DNA of 64,000 nucleotides from Phytoseiulus persimilis (GCA_037576195.1 CM075103.1:38143250-38207249); one strand, 5' to 3'; positions 47,047-58,977 are shown, numbered from the stretch's first letter. Made by a program: numbers and translations. The notes: generated from the sequence alone by a model not told the origin.

Positions 47047-47678
47047 TCACTCGGATCTCCCTGTTGGTCCCGATTGAGAACGCACAGTCGAATCGAAGTC
47101 TTCGGGGGTGCTTACAGTGTACGCCGGAATAGACCCCCGCTGCTCTGCAAAGTACCCAGATTTAGAGCTCGGAATGCAAGCGTGCGGAGCAATCGAACTC
47201 AACGACCGGTGAAGAGCTGCCAATCGGAAACAGCGGTTCAATGCATCGACCCATGATGCCGGGGAGCTTCTCAGGCCAAGCCCGACTTCAGCTCGGAGTG
47301 GACCCGAAAATAGCCAGCCGGCACGAGATTACTGTGGCGGGAAACCCGATTGACCACAGTGTGGATCGTTCAAGAGGATTCTCGTGACGATTTCGCTCAC
47401 CGTGGAATCCTCGGAGGCTTCCGACGCCGTCTCGAAACCGTCGTCTCCGACATCTCCTTCTGGATCACTCGTCGCTATTTCTGTATGTTCCCAAATGGCC
47501 TCCTCGCGGTGCTCCATCAAGAACAACGTGACGCTGCTCGGGGGCGCAATCAACCTGGGAGATGGGACACCTTATAACGTGGACGAAACGTTCAACTCCG
47601 AAGTTTCGCCGCTGTGAAATCGGCAATCCACGGGACTCACCTTCTGGGCGAAATCGGCGAGTCGGGCTCCGCGTGCAT
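47047..47678 (-). CDS. Candidate three-exon gene, acidic Ser-rich protein, unidentified
   Basis: Minus strand. Exon 1 begins at ATG (47678-47676), preceded in frame by TGA, and ends at AAG|GTGAGT (donor GT at 47640-47639). Exon 2 runs 47554-47401, from acceptor TCTCCCAG| to CACG|GTGAGC. Phases fit: 38 nt plus 154 nt give 64 complete codons. Exon 2 encodes EGDVGDDGFETASEASEDST, strongly acidic. Exon 3 (47142-47047, acceptor TTTGCAGAG|) keeps the frame to a stop and gives a Ser/Thr-rich tail ending GPTGRSE. Total about 95 residues. Introns would be 86 and about 258 nt. No domain recognised. A different acceptor (CCGCCACAG| at about 47335) would give an immediate stop. Antisense frames are open across exon 2. 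Confidence 0.35.
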
Positions 47679-47699
47679 CTTCCTCCCGTTCATGAGGCA

Positions 47700-49220
47700 G
47701 CGGTTCCTCGATGTTTGCGTTCACTGCAAGTTTCGTTTCCGACGCGGGACTCGAACACGTGTTGCATCGTATGATGTCTGCACTTTCGTTCTCGTGGCGC
47801 GCTGGGGCGTGCTGCTCGCTTCCATCTCGAAATGGATAGGGAAACTGGAGCTCAGACGCTGTCGCTTGCTCCCACTGGATAAAGTCGCCATGGGGATGCT
47901 CTCTCGATCGCCAATGTGGAATCGTTTGCAATAAAGCCTCAAATGCTCATGCGACGCTCGACTTCGGAGCCTGGGGAGCATTCAGATCTGCACTCACGAC
48001 TCAGCTTCTGACGCTCCGTGAGCGGGGGCGGGAATAGGAGGCGATGGAGAATCCTACAATACGAATTTCCGCCTGTTAGCTAGAGATTCTTGAGTTTGAC
48101 ATCCTGGATTCAACTGTCTCGAGTGCGGAGGTATCTGTTCCCAGACTGAATTTCCACGGTATGCCGTGGGCATGCGCATTGCAAGTCCCGAATTCGCAGC
48201 CGGGGAATATCTGAACAGGAGTGTGAATCACGCTGCGAGAATGTGGGCCGAGAGGATCAAAGTGAATTGATGAATATCCATGGCATCCTGGGATTTCTCT
48301 CTTGCGCTGGGTTATGCGGAGCGAAAAACTGTTGAGCTCCGTGTGCCGAAAGCTCAAATGAGCTGACTCCGATTTTCCACGACGCGATATCTGTGACACG
48401 TGGGGACCATTCGGAATGTGGGCCCCTTCACCGGTGAGCCGCATCCATCGCGAATTCCATTTCGCGGCGGGAGACTGATACGTTTCTGGTTTCCCCCCTC
48501 GTCAGTTTCTCATTCTTCTTCCATTCCTGCATGATGACTGCCTCGGCTCATTCAAATCTGTCTATGGAAACGCCTAATGGTCAGAAATCCAGCGAATGGT
48601 TTCGACACGATCGCCGCTCTCACCTTTCCGATTCATGCGAGCGAAGTCTCTGATCTTTTCTTATTCTGTGGAGAAGAAATCCTCCGCTCGAGTCGCGCAG
48701 CCGATTTCTTTTTCGCTCTGGCATTTGAATCGCGCTCCAGGCTATCTTTTGATGTTACGCTTGAAGTTACGCGCCAGACAGCCATAAAGTCGGTCCGAGA
48801 TGTCGGCCATAAATTCACCGGCGGGATTTCTCGAAGACGCTGCAGCGTACGGGAGCCATATATGTCAATGGTTTCCTGAGTATCTCCGAAGAATGACGGC
48901 ATATCGGAACATTTTCCTCTCCAGGCAGCCCACCTCCGTCCCGAAAATGTCGAGAATGCCAGGATTTTCGAACATCCATAGAGCTGAAAATCTGGCATGA
49001 AATGATTCAAAAGCGACCTGGAAACTCGCAGTTTCCGATGGCGCATATATCTGAGGCCGATATCGGTTATCGTTCCGGAATTTCAACTCAACCCAGGGCA
49101 TGGAATAGTCTCTGTTACCGTTGGAGTATCATACTGACCCAGTGAGAGCTTCGCGTAGCCCATCTTTGAAATGTCTGGACTATAAGTGCCCTTCGGCCTC
49201 ATCTCACTTCCAACAACTTT
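47700..49220. other. Anonymous stretch, no supported gene
   Basis: Frames are open in several phases. A tRNA B-box-like string on the minus strand near 47752 was examined and rejected. Nothing else seen. Confidence 0.5.
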
Positions 49221-49226
49221 CACGAG

Positions 49227-49309
49227 AAGATCTGTGATCGCAAGACGACTCACCCCTGGAATAATGGGGACGATAGGTACATATGGAAGATCGAAATGAA
49301 TCCAATACA
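49227..49309 (+). mobile_element. Severely 5'-truncated copy of the LINE 3' end
   Basis: Plus-strand bases match the minus-strand LINE terminus at 7104-7012. Shared blocks are AAGATCTGTG, CGCAAGACGACTCACCCCTG, ACATATG and AGATCGAAAT followed by AATCCAAT. Similarity begins exactly at AAGATCTGTG and ends after the AATCC-type unit. This is the shape of a dead-on-arrival insertion made by target-primed reverse transcription. The copy lacks a long repeat tail. No target-site duplication was obvious. Confidence 0.75.
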
Positions 49310-49960
49310 AGTAGGCCTGAGTATTTAAAGCCGTTGGTATTCCATTCTGTAACTAATGAGATATTTCATTCGCTTCTCAGGTGAGTACTTCCCTCGTTTC
49401 CTCGTTCGGACGTTTTACCGTTCGGCGCCTCGTGGATCCGTCCGCTTTCTGAGGTCAGTATGTACGACGTCGGGTCAGCTTCTCCAACACGGCGGGGTCA
49501 GCGCGGGATCTACGGCGAGAATCAGGGAGACGTTCTATCAGTCCGTAACATCTCCTCGTCACTCCCCATGAGTGGAATCACGGGAGACAGCCGACCGGCC
49601 TGCAGAAATCGATCCATCAAAGTCATGCTCCGATACAATCTGTTGTCGTGTGGTCCATGATTTCATTGGACCGAGGGAACGTTTTCCCCTGGACCGAATG
49701 CGAACGATTCGAATTCCACGGCTCTCACGACTCGGTAGAGACTCTCATAGAGTCTGAAGAAGCTTGCACCGCTTAGGATTTCCAACCGCAGCCCAGAGGC
49801 GGAATGAATTGTATTGAAAGACGCGCCTCGCTCGGTGGGAGAGCTCCCTGCATTTGGCAGGCTCGTGTCTGCTCCTGAACAGCTGACAACAGCCGTCGGA
49901 AGACCAACACAAAGCCAAAAGCTCTCCTGAAGTTTGGAGCGAGCCTTACTTGACACTTAC

Positions 49961-50052
49961 CTCCGGACGCACTCGACTCCGTAGTCGGGGTTGCCTCTCG
50001 AAGAATAATTCATCACCTCACCATTCATCCCAGGCCGTTCGCTTGTCAAAAT
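49961..50052 (-). CDS. Candidate internal exon, unidentified
   Basis: Minus-strand 92-nt segment between acceptor GATTGCAG| (exon starts 50052) and a full-consensus donor GAG|GTAAGT (exon ends 49961). One frame reads ILTSERPGMNGEVMNYSSRG and continues NPDYGVECVR. Downstream, three different acceptors between 49930 and 49860 would each continue an open frame, so the following exon cannot be chosen. Support is the pair of splice sites plus one open frame. Confidence 0.22.
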
Positions 50053-50902
50053 CTGCAATCGAGCCTCTAATATTCAAGCGGGAGCTCGTTACGCACCGAT
50101 ATCGACAGGGGGGAGGCGCTATTTTCAACCCGCGTGTGTTTCACGTCGGGCATCACTTTCCTCCCGGCGTCAACAATCCCTCGTTCGTCCAATCGAGTTC
50201 CGGTCTTCGCCTCCATATGCAGCCCTCAATTCTGATGCCTCAATTACAGCAAGCGACAGAGTATTCTCCTTAATTTCTGCGTTGAATCGAGGACTGCTGA
50301 GTCCCGGCGGGGCTCGAGCGAGGAAGCAGCCGTGCTTCGTCATCAGAGTGGAGTTCAAGCACTACACACGAGTGCTTGACGACGCTCGAACCCTCAACTC
50401 CGCTAAAAATACTTCCAAAGTTTGTTTTTCTTCTTCGCCCGTTCCCGCCGCGGTCTTCTGTTGGGCTTGCTCGATTCCACACAACACCCAGAGCTCACAG
50501 GCGGAGAAAGATCAATGACCAGTCGCTCTGCTTGGCAGACTTTCCCCCCTGAATTGAATCAGGACTATTTTGTATCGTAATACAATGGTTCGGAGCAGAA
50601 ATCGGAGCAGAACCTTGTCAAGGGCTTGGCAAGAAGCGACGTCTCGGGCGGCTTTTCGATGTTCGCTCGAGCGACTTCTACGCCCGCTCCACAGGTCAGC
50701 CAGACGATTCGTCGTCGTCGTTACAAAAAATAGAACGATTCGCCGGATATAATATTGGAGTTGTTGTTCGCCTGTAGGAGGACGATCGTCTCCGACACCA
50801 CATTACACGCGCTTTGTGTATTCGCACGTCGGGATGGATCTGATCGGGCAGAGTGACAGCAGGAAAGTGAGGTTCGGACGAGAGTGGGGTGAGGACACTT
50901 GA

Positions 50903-51157
50903 GAGCTAAGTGAGGGTGAGGAGAAGGCAGTGGGGAGCGAATCGGTGGCCTTTTCTCCCCCTTCAGCGGGAACGCAACCAAGCGGGAAAAGCATTCAGGG
51001 AAATAGAGAAGATGATGCGGCGGCGGCGGTGCCCACTAACAGGGCAAAGCGAGAACCAACGACCAGGCCAGAGACAGGACGTTCTCAACGAGTGAAACGG
51101 GCCGGGAACGAGGGGAGACTCTCGAGGGGCAGGCGCAAGGGAGGAAGGCGAACATGA
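50903..51157 (+). CDS. Candidate terminal exon, acidic-then-basic low-complexity protein
   Basis: Plus frame open from a stop/acceptor-like CACTTGAG at 50902 to TGA at 51155-51157. It encodes a section with EEK, SPPSAG and EDDAAAA followed by a strongly basic Arg/Lys/Gly tail (GRLSRGRRKGGRRT), as in some chromatin or RNA-binding tails. The strand is very purine-rich here, which itself favours Arg/Glu/Gly in any frame and so weakens the case. No ATG near the start; no domain. Confidence 0.25.
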   Translation, partial: ELSEGEEKAVGSESVAFSPPSAGTQPSGKSIQGNREDDAAAAVPTNRAKREPTTRPETGRSQRVKRAGNEGRLSRGRRKGGRRT

Positions 51158-51796
51158 GATGACAAAAGCCGAGAATGGCATGAGACGGGCGGAAGTGTCC
51201 CCACGCGTTTCCCGCTGCTTCGTCTCCTTCTTTTCATGCTAAACTCAATTAAAGTGCACTCACTGAAGAGCTAGCACGACTTCCCTGCGCTCACAAGATC
51301 CTTTAGTTTTCTCTCGAGTCATAACTCCGGCGCGCGTGCTCAAAGTCAACATTTGGTCGTCAGCGGAATTTTGCGGACAGGATCCAGAACGATTTATCGC
51401 CGCTCAGAAACTTCAGAGTCTCCTGGTTGGAAGTCCCTCCGCTGGCGGGAATCATGGACACTCAACCGCAGTCTTAGAAGTTCTCCGGTAGTAGCTCCAC
51501 TTTCTGGCCTTTTGCCTCCGATTCCCGACTCCGAGTCCCCACGCGGGTTTGATGGATAGCAGTGTAACGAAATGAGCTCGAACTCAGTAGAAAAGGGTAG
51601 CGAAGGGTACACGAGACCACGATTAACTTGGCATGGGAACAAAGAAGCCAATGCAGATCTAATCAACGATAACGAGCGGCCTCCCCTTTCCGTCCCCCGG
51701 AGCGTCCACCGCGTGTGCTGCTTCGTTGAGATCTTCGAACCCGATTACTTAAGCTCGGAGACGGACGGGGATGACTAAGCGTCTCTTAAGAATAGC

Positions 51797-52196
51797 TCAG
51801 CTTGTAATGCGCGAGTCGAGACTCTCCTCCTCATCCGAAACGTTGTCAGGCGGCTTGCGTTGGATTTCGAGTTTTGGACCCTCTATTCCGAGATTGCGTT
51901 CCGCCGAAGGAAAGGAAAATCGAAAGTCTGATCCCGAGCGCTTGACCCCCGGGTTTCGAAGCGAAATCGAGACGTTCCCCCCCGCTGCCGGGGTCGTTGA
52001 ATAGGGAGAGTTCCGAAAGGACGGTTCTCGGGTCGGGGAAATCTCAGAAGATGAGTGCAAGACGGGCAGTCGTGAACCCACCGAAACGGCTCACTAGGAA
52101 CTCCAGTGAAGCAAAGCAACAGAAGCTCGCTGACTTGCCGTTTTCGGCGTGAAGGATGCCTATCGAAAAACTGTCGGCGGAAATTTCGTCGATCAT
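51797..52196 (-). CDS. Candidate two-exon gene with 52-nt intron, unidentified
   Basis: Minus strand. The upstream exon has ATG at 52196 (MIDEISADSFSIGILHAENG...) and ends CTA|GTGAGC (exon end 52095). Intron 52094-52043 is 52 nt and ends TCTTCTGAG|. The second exon runs 52042-51797 to TGA. Both sides are phase 0. Exon 2 encodes a Ser/Pro-rich section and SDFRFSFPSAERN, KLEIQRKPPD and NVSDEEESLDSRITS, the last resembling casein-kinase-type acidic phosphorylation sites. The frame is also open upstream of the ATG to about 52304, so the ATG may be internal to a longer exon. Product about 115 residues from this ATG. No domain recognised. Plus frame 51771-52004 overlaps but lacks splice support. 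Confidence 0.4.
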
Positions 52197-52319
52197 CCAA
52201 CCCGACCTGAACGGAAATTCGAATTTGCTCGTGGAGCGCACAACGGACCGACCATTAGACTGCCGTAGCGGTGCGGTGCGAATCCGAACCGCCTCAGTGA
52301 TTCGCTAGGACCATCTTCT

Positions 52320-55300
52320 TCTGTTTCGCTAAGTCACAAGCGAAATGCCCGACGAATGAGTAATGAGGTTCATGAACACGAAAACCGACCTGGCGCTGTT
52401 GGTTGCGTCAAGCAGTCAACCATTTGGATAGAAACAACATCGAGGACTGAAACCTTAACATGGCTTCATGTCGACGCGCGGGGAAGATTTATCGAGAGAA
52501 AATTAGTCTCACAGAAACTTGAGCGCACTTAGACAAGGAAGGGAGAAGAGGCCAGCGAAGAAACAAAGCCGTTGAGCCGCCCCCGAAATCATACGTTTGA
52601 AGTGACGGTGGTGCGTCAGGTTTTTGTGGCTCTCTTCACTGAAAGTTGACTTCCCCTCTGTTCTCTCCCACCATCCAACGGTTTTCTCCTTCTTTGACGT
52701 CTCAATACCGTGCCTCAGGCTCGTTGGAAGTCCGCGAGTGAATCGACTCGTTTTGAAACGGCATAGTTCAGCTCTTGGAAAAGCTGTTCAACCAGATTCC
52801 CCCGTCGCAAGTTCGTGCAGGATGCGCCCCATGCCATCAGAACCTGTAAACTCCAGGGCTGGAGCTGTATCGCGCCCGATCCGAGCGCCTCGTTGTTGAG
52901 GAAGAATCGCTAGCATGCAGTGGCCAGAGTTCGAGCTCCAGCGGTAATAAATATGTCTTTTGCCACGGGGAGACATAAATAAGACCAATAAATGTGAGTC
53001 TGCTCCTGTTGCTCAGTTTCTTCGCTCGCGCTGGCGAATAGGGGAAGTCGTGCAGAGGACGAGAGCGAGTGTAGCGGAGTGAGCCGCGGCGGGAGAGTGT
53101 TGAGCCGAAGCGATCTGTGAGTCACTGGTTCCAATTCGACCGACACGGAGTCCCAGCTCCGACAAAAAAAAAACTAGTATCCGATAGAGTCTGTGCAGCA
53201 ATCGATGAAAGGAACAGTCGGCTCTCATCGCTATCGCGTTATGCATCACGTGCGAATCTGCGTGGACGAAACTGACGGCGTCACGGGGCAGTTCGATGGA
53301 ACACCCATTATCGCGAACGGATCAAAGATGTTTCCGATCGAACGGACCGCCACCTCGGACTGATTAGTACCCGATCTTGTCACGTGTACGAGGTTGATGA
53401 TTGCTCCATATTTCGCCGCCGCCGCTGGCAATATCCTCGACGCATGGCCATCCGATGAGCACACTCGCCGAGCACACTTTCACCATCCTCCACGATGACC
53501 ACCAGGATCGATGGAATCGATCGACGTCGACGTCGCTGTCGCGTCGGTCCGGTCAGCCTGGAGTGCAGCCGTGATCGGATGAGACCCGATTCCGTCAAGT
53601 TCGCGCCAAGGACGATTCAAAATCGCGGTCGAAGCCCATCGGGTGTTGTGATTCGTAAATGACTCGTTCAAGCTGATTTCTGAGCAGAGTCTGATACACA
53701 TCAGCGGACGGAAGGAGGACACGAGTGGAAGAAAATGCCAAGCAGAGTCTGATATCTGTTTGAGTGATCTGCATGTAGTATCCGAATCGGGCGGGCCGGG
53801 ACCGACTCGAGGAGGCCCTGTAGCTAATATGGGAAGTCGGGGTCGTGGTGCTTCATTCGCTCTGGAAGCTCCAGCTCGCTGCTCCTCCACAAAAGGAGAT
53901 GACTTTGCTGAGAAGATAGAACTCTCCCTGTATGGTCAGTGTTCCAGGGAGTAAACCAGGGCCCCTGGCGCCCTTTCGAACGGTCGTTCCTACTCCGCGG
54001 TTCTCTTCTCACTCATCTGAAGGGTCGCCGGTCCCGAGAGCACGCTGAGTTTCCTTAGGAGTCCATATCACGAAACCGATCTGCTTTGGATCACGGAAAA
54101 TGGATCTCCGGAGTGTCTATCCATATCCCCCGGCGATTTTTCATCGCAAGGCGTCCGGCTCGAAGTTTCATCGGGGCTCTTCCCTGCATCAATCTAACCT
54201 GGTCACTCGAGCCACCGGCCAGGAAAATGATGTTACAGGGGATCTTCTCGAACGCGGAACGGTGCAGGGCTTGAACAGTCTCACGGATAATGTTCCATAA
54301 CTGACTCCTGGCTGAGCCGCAGTCAGGGCCTCGTCGAAAAAAAAGTCTCCCAGGTGAACAATCGCTTCTCGTAGCGGTCGTGTGTGCGTGAAAAATGGAT
54401 GCTTGCGGGAGGAAGGAAGCCGGCGCCCTCCCGAAATAGCCCGCTCCCCCGCTCGCCTGCTTCTCACCCCGAACCGCCATCGTTCAATCCCACCTCGAGG
54501 CTCCCTCGGTGTCGGGGGAATCTAAATATGCTCAACACACCGCTGGCATACCTGTTGACCCGAGCAGCTCCGAAATGCGGGCAGAGTGAATGTGCGGCCC
54601 GAGCTCTGCCCCGGGGCTCGAGATCCAGGACAGAGTTCTCCTGTGCGGGTTTCCGTCATGACCGGTCATCGCTTGCAGCTCACCGCGGGATCATATTCAC
54701 GATGAATAGCATCTGAATTGAGAGAGGTGGCACAATATCAGTCGATGTCGAGTGAGCGAGAAACGGCGCCGAGAATTTACGAGCGTTTGGCGGAGTGCTG
54801 TGTTCCGTCAGTTCATCCAGTGCTTGATCGGCTCATGCGTTTCACGAGCGTGAGGAGAAATCTGAAGTGATTACCGAACGGCTGGACGGGATCCGTCAAC
54901 AACTGTTCGATCGGAACTCTTCGCGGAGAGACGGAAAGCGTTTAGTGACTAAGAATCCAGAACCCCGACTCCTCTCCGGTCGACTACTTCATATTATTGT
55001 TCACTAGTTCTTCCTCTTCTCCTCCCGAGAACTTATCTTCTCTCCAGTATGTGCTCTGGCGAGATAACGATCTTCGGGAAGAATATTCAGCTTAGAGTTA
55101 AATTACTCGAGAAATTCGCAACGCACGATTGCCGTATCGCCGTCGAACGATCTCTCGGGAAGTATAATGACCCTGGAGCATGTTTACAGCGAGCGACGGC
55201 ATGACATCGTCAGCAGCCACTTTCTGCCGAGTTTCTCCAAAAGCCTTGATTGCGTGAGTCACTCACTCGAAGCACCCTCGAAAAGTTCAAGGAACGGAAA

Positions 55301-57700
55301 CGACGGCGTCATTCCAGGCCGCCACAGGAGGAAGGATTGGTCGACAAACGCGCTTCCTACCTCCGACGCGATCTGAGAGCCGACCCGCATTTCCCTCGGA
55401 AACACCCGCTCTCTCGGAAAACGCATACGACACACAATCCGTGAGCTGGAAATCTGATAGTGGGAATATTTATGACGGAAAACGTTGTTTCCGCCGTCTT
55501 GTCTTATATTGTTTCTGGGGTTCTCCCCGAAACCCCTGCCGATCACAGAGCGTGAGAAGCTTACGGTTATTCACAGTCATAATTCATGGAACACACTGTG
55601 AAGGAGCGAGCGCCTGAGCCGTTCGCAAAGCAGTCCGCGCCTGTATCTAGTTCGGAACGTCTCGCCGGACCGCGAATCAGATGCTCCAGGAAGATTTCTT
55701 TGTGCGCCGTCTGACGAGCGCAGAAAACGTTCGGAGATGAGCTTGGATAACTTGTTAGCCTAGGGACAAGCGTGACTCGGCCGGATTGTGTCGAACTACC
55801 ATCCGCTGTTGACGGATTTCAAAATTGAGCAGGCAAAAATCGGCTCTCGAGAGCCCGAATAGAAGAACGTTATCAAGAAACCCCTTAACGACACTGGAAA
55901 TTTTTGTACGCGCTCCCTCTTGCGGGATGAGATCTGTTGGGTCACGTGTGGTCATTGCATCCATCAGCTTTGTGACGCTCGATGCCACGCTGTCGTTCCC
56001 GAGCTTTCCGAGGGGCGATTGGCTCCGAAGCTCAGGCTCCGGTCTCGGGTCCAGAGGAGCAGGTTTTGATCTCAAGGGAAGTTCTCAGCTGGACATCGTG
56101 GGTGTCCAGAGTCCGACATGGCCAAGCCGACCAGACTGTTGCATTGGACTTTTTCGGGCAGAAAAATACTCGAGGAAAATGAGATTTGTGAATCCCAAGC
56201 TGTGAGGGACAAACAGGGCACGGCAGCGACGATCGCAATGTTTTCCGTCTCTGTGTTCGACCGGCGGGCGGCGAACGGATGGACGGATAGATTCGAGCGG
56301 CCGGTGGACAGGATCGAAGATTTTCTCTTTTCTCCGATGGGGAAAAGTCGCGATCGTAGCAAACGCATTCGAGCTCGTTAGAACACGGAACGCAGATCTT
56401 GTTTCTGAAGATCATTTCTCCTATCATTATCATCTTATCATTTGCAACGAGCGTGCCGGCGGCTGATTATCATGTGAGAATTATGCTCGCTCGAGCCGAC
56501 AATGATTTCTCGCTTTTCTGTCCGTTTCGATCCGTGGATGGCGTCTTCGTTTTCCGGCCGCGGCTCCAGACGAGGCTCGACAGCCGGGAGATTACGTCGG
56601 GAAGTCGCCATGCATTCTACTCTGTATGGTTATGACGCCCGTCAGCACGTTGTGGCCGAACGGGAGCGGAACACGAGATGTATCGAGGAACAAATCGCGG
56701 AATTAGCCTAGAACCAGCCCACAACTGCAACCTGGAAGCGCACAGAAACGTTCCCGCTTGTCATCGCTGGTCCACAACTGCGATCATGGCATCGATTGTG
56801 ATACTTCTAGACTCCGGCTGAGTCCACGGAATGACCCGGGGCTGGAGCACGTCGAAAGAGATGTTTTTTCGGCCGCGATTGACCCATTTGATGAGCTTGA
56901 CGGATCCAGCAGTTCTTTGTGATTCCGAAGTCAGTGGGCTGACCATCTCCGAGGGTTGCGTAACAATGCTGGTATGCAGTTTTAACAGCTTGACGGTGGC
57001 TCACTTCATCACGCGTGAAGTATCAGGGATCACACCGAGTCGTCAAATGGATGTGGCACATTCATCCCGCAGAAAGTGTGTGAACGGGATCCGCGGACGA
57101 GTTACATCGAGTAATTAACAATGCGAAGAACTTTATGGAAAGTGCGAGCTGGGAACTGCCATTGGCAAAACATGGTTCTCATGAAATGATGACGGAACGT
57201 GAGCGGACGCTCGCGCACCGTGAGTTCCGCTAGCTGGGGAAACCCCGGCGGCGAGAGCACAGCCGGGAAGAATATGTCCGAAACGCCACGGAGATCTTAC
57301 TAGGTGGCAAAGTTCTCCACGCGTTCGACGCGGAGACCGGGGAGGGCCGAGGGGAACGAGGTTCAGTGTTAGCGAGGGGCCCCGCATTGTGTTCAAGGGA
57401 GTGCACATTGTGAGTAGAAGGCCGGCCGGTCGTCCGCCCGGTTGGTAGCCGGGCGCTCAGCCAGCCGCGCTCGACACTGCCCTGCCCAAATCATTGGTCG
57501 CTTCCGAGGAAGTTCTGGGCTTTTATTGTTGGCGGACGAGCCTGCCGGCACTTTTTCGATACAGATACCCTCGTGGTCAGTGCAACTACGGACATGCGTT
57601 GCCGGTTACTCCGCGGCTCTTCCCGCATGGAAGTATACTTGGCAGGGCAGTTCAGCCGAGTACTCGTCGGGAATCATTCATGCTGCCTTCGAGTTCTCCA
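52320..57700. other. Anonymous stretch, no supported gene
   Basis: Many short frames on both strands (for example minus 53480-53890, 136 codons) without domain or paired splice sites. A 14-bp direct repeat AGCAGAGTCTGATA occurs at 53683-53696 and 53741-53754. An A10-like run lies near 53162. Confidence 0.45.
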
Positions 57701-57721
57701 AGAAGCCGCTCGTGTACTTTT

Positions 57722-58093
57722 CTAGGCGTCGTTAACCCGCTCACGTCCCATCGTGGGAGTAACGGAGGCGTCTGGCCGCACGGCTGTCTGTTCGGCTTCG
57801 TTGGAAGGGTTGGAGTCGCCGACCCCAGATGACTTTCGTATCGGTATTTCTCCTCCTTTCTCGTCGTCGTCGAAAGCATCGTAAGCTCCATTAAAGCCAG
57901 CAACGAGCGAATCGGATGAGCAAACGATGTCGATATTCTGAACGTGCGAGGTGTTTGCTGTGGGCACCGCACCGCAGCGCAGCGGCAGCAGTGCTCGTTG
58001 CGAACCGGCAACGCAATCACGATCGCACAAATGTTCCGAAAATTTGAAATCGGCGCATTTTTCTTCGCCTTGTTCCCGATCGAGGCGCTCTGT
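57722..58093 (-). CDS. Candidate terminal exon, Cys-containing then acidic, unidentified
   Basis: Minus frame of exactly 124 codons from a strong acceptor (TCTTCGTGTTTTCAG|, exon starts 58093) to TAG at 57722. The first part has five to six cysteines (EEKCADF, LCDRDCVAG, LRCG, DIVCSS). The middle is acidic (AYDAFDDDEKGGEIPIRK) and the end Ser/Thr/Pro-containing. An alternative acceptor at CACGTTCAG| (exon from 57937) keeps the same frame. The frame is open upstream to about 58170 without ATG, as expected for a downstream exon. It lies on the same strand as the candidate exons at 58435-58616 and 59124-59475 and could be their continuation. No domain named. Confidence 0.42.
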   Translation of the reverse strand, partial: TERLDREQGEEKCADFKFSEHLCDRDCVAGSQRALLPLRCGAVPTANTSHVQNIDIVCSSDSLVAGFNGAYDAFDDDEKGGEIPIRKSSGVGDSNPSNEAEQTAVRPDASVTPTMGRERVNDA

Positions 58094-58434
58094 CTGAAAA
58101 CACGAAGACGAGATCTCAATTCGCGAAGGGGAAGTGGAATGGCTGGAATGGAGCCGAGGAAGCGGCTCTAAACGAAAGCACTAACACATGATCCAGGACG
58201 CTGACGTGGTTCACTTGCCGTCAGCGTCGGGAAACCGTTTCCTTATTCTGATCCGCTTCATTTGCTCGGATTTTGGTTCAAATAGGGTGAAGTGACTCGG
58301 ACGCGATGGAATATCGTCATGGAAAAAAAACATCGCTGCAACAAAGATGCCGATGAAACCAACCAGCTGTGCTCGAGGATCTGGCTCGCCTGCCGTGTTG
58401 AGTTGAATCCCAAGTTTAATAAGAAGAAAATTCG

Positions 58435-58616
58435 TTACATTGAGTGGTTTCTGTCAGCGTCGACGGGTTGACGCGAACAGATCCCAGTGCGGAGCGGGTA
58501 CAAGCGTGGTAAGCTCCTCCGCCAAGTTCGCAAAGCGATCGAAGATACAGCTCGCTCGGATCCGTGAAACCATTTTAAATTATCGAATTCAACCAGACTA
58601 AGTCGCTTTTTCCTGC
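58435..58616 (-). CDS. Candidate exon behind a (CT)n acceptor, unidentified
   Basis: On the minus strand a (CT)9 run followed by TCCACACTGCAG| makes a textbook acceptor. Only one of three frames downstream is open: 2 nt plus 60 codons to TAA at 58435. It encodes RKKRLSLVEFDNLKWFHGSE and a basic remainder. ATTAAA lies 15-20 nt past the stop (58415-58420), so it could be a last exon. Alternatively an internal GCT|GTATCT donor near 58549 gives a 68-nt exon whose phase fits the exon at 58093. Basic composition would suit a juxtamembrane cytoplasmic segment after the membrane exon at 59.2 kb. Confidence 0.38.
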
Positions 58617-58628
58617 CTGCAGTGTGGA

Positions 58629-58647
58629 AGAGAGAGAGAGAGAGAGA
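58629..58647 (+). repeat. (AG)9 microsatellite, read as (CT)n pyrimidine tract on the minus strand
   Basis: Uninterrupted AG dinucleotides. Its position directly before CCACACTGCAG on the minus strand makes it a plausible polypyrimidine tract of a splice acceptor. Confidence 0.9.
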
Positions 58648-58977
58648 AAATAGGAAGCGAATTCGTCGACGACAACGGCTCGGAAATAACAGTTCGGCCG
58701 AGTGTGGCGAACTGAACTCGATGTCGGGCAACGGTTAGATCTGGTTCCAACTGGCCACTTGATCTTCCAGCGTCACACGAACTATGGGAGCACGTCTGGC
58801 CTAGCAAGAGTCAACACCTCTTCAGTGAGGAGTCACTTGTTCTGTCGAGAAATGGAGTTTCCTGGAAGGAAATCGGAATGGCCTGGTCCCCGCTTCTCGT
58901 GATGATTGTGGTCAGGAGCGTATCAGCACCTCGTTGTAGGGAGGATTTCCTAAATCTCCCGATGTAGGCGTTCCGAC

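Noticed and set aside
47740..47815. tRNA-like B box (GTTCGAGTCC on the minus strand)
   Set aside because: The T stem pairs poorly, no A box at the right distance and no acceptor stem.
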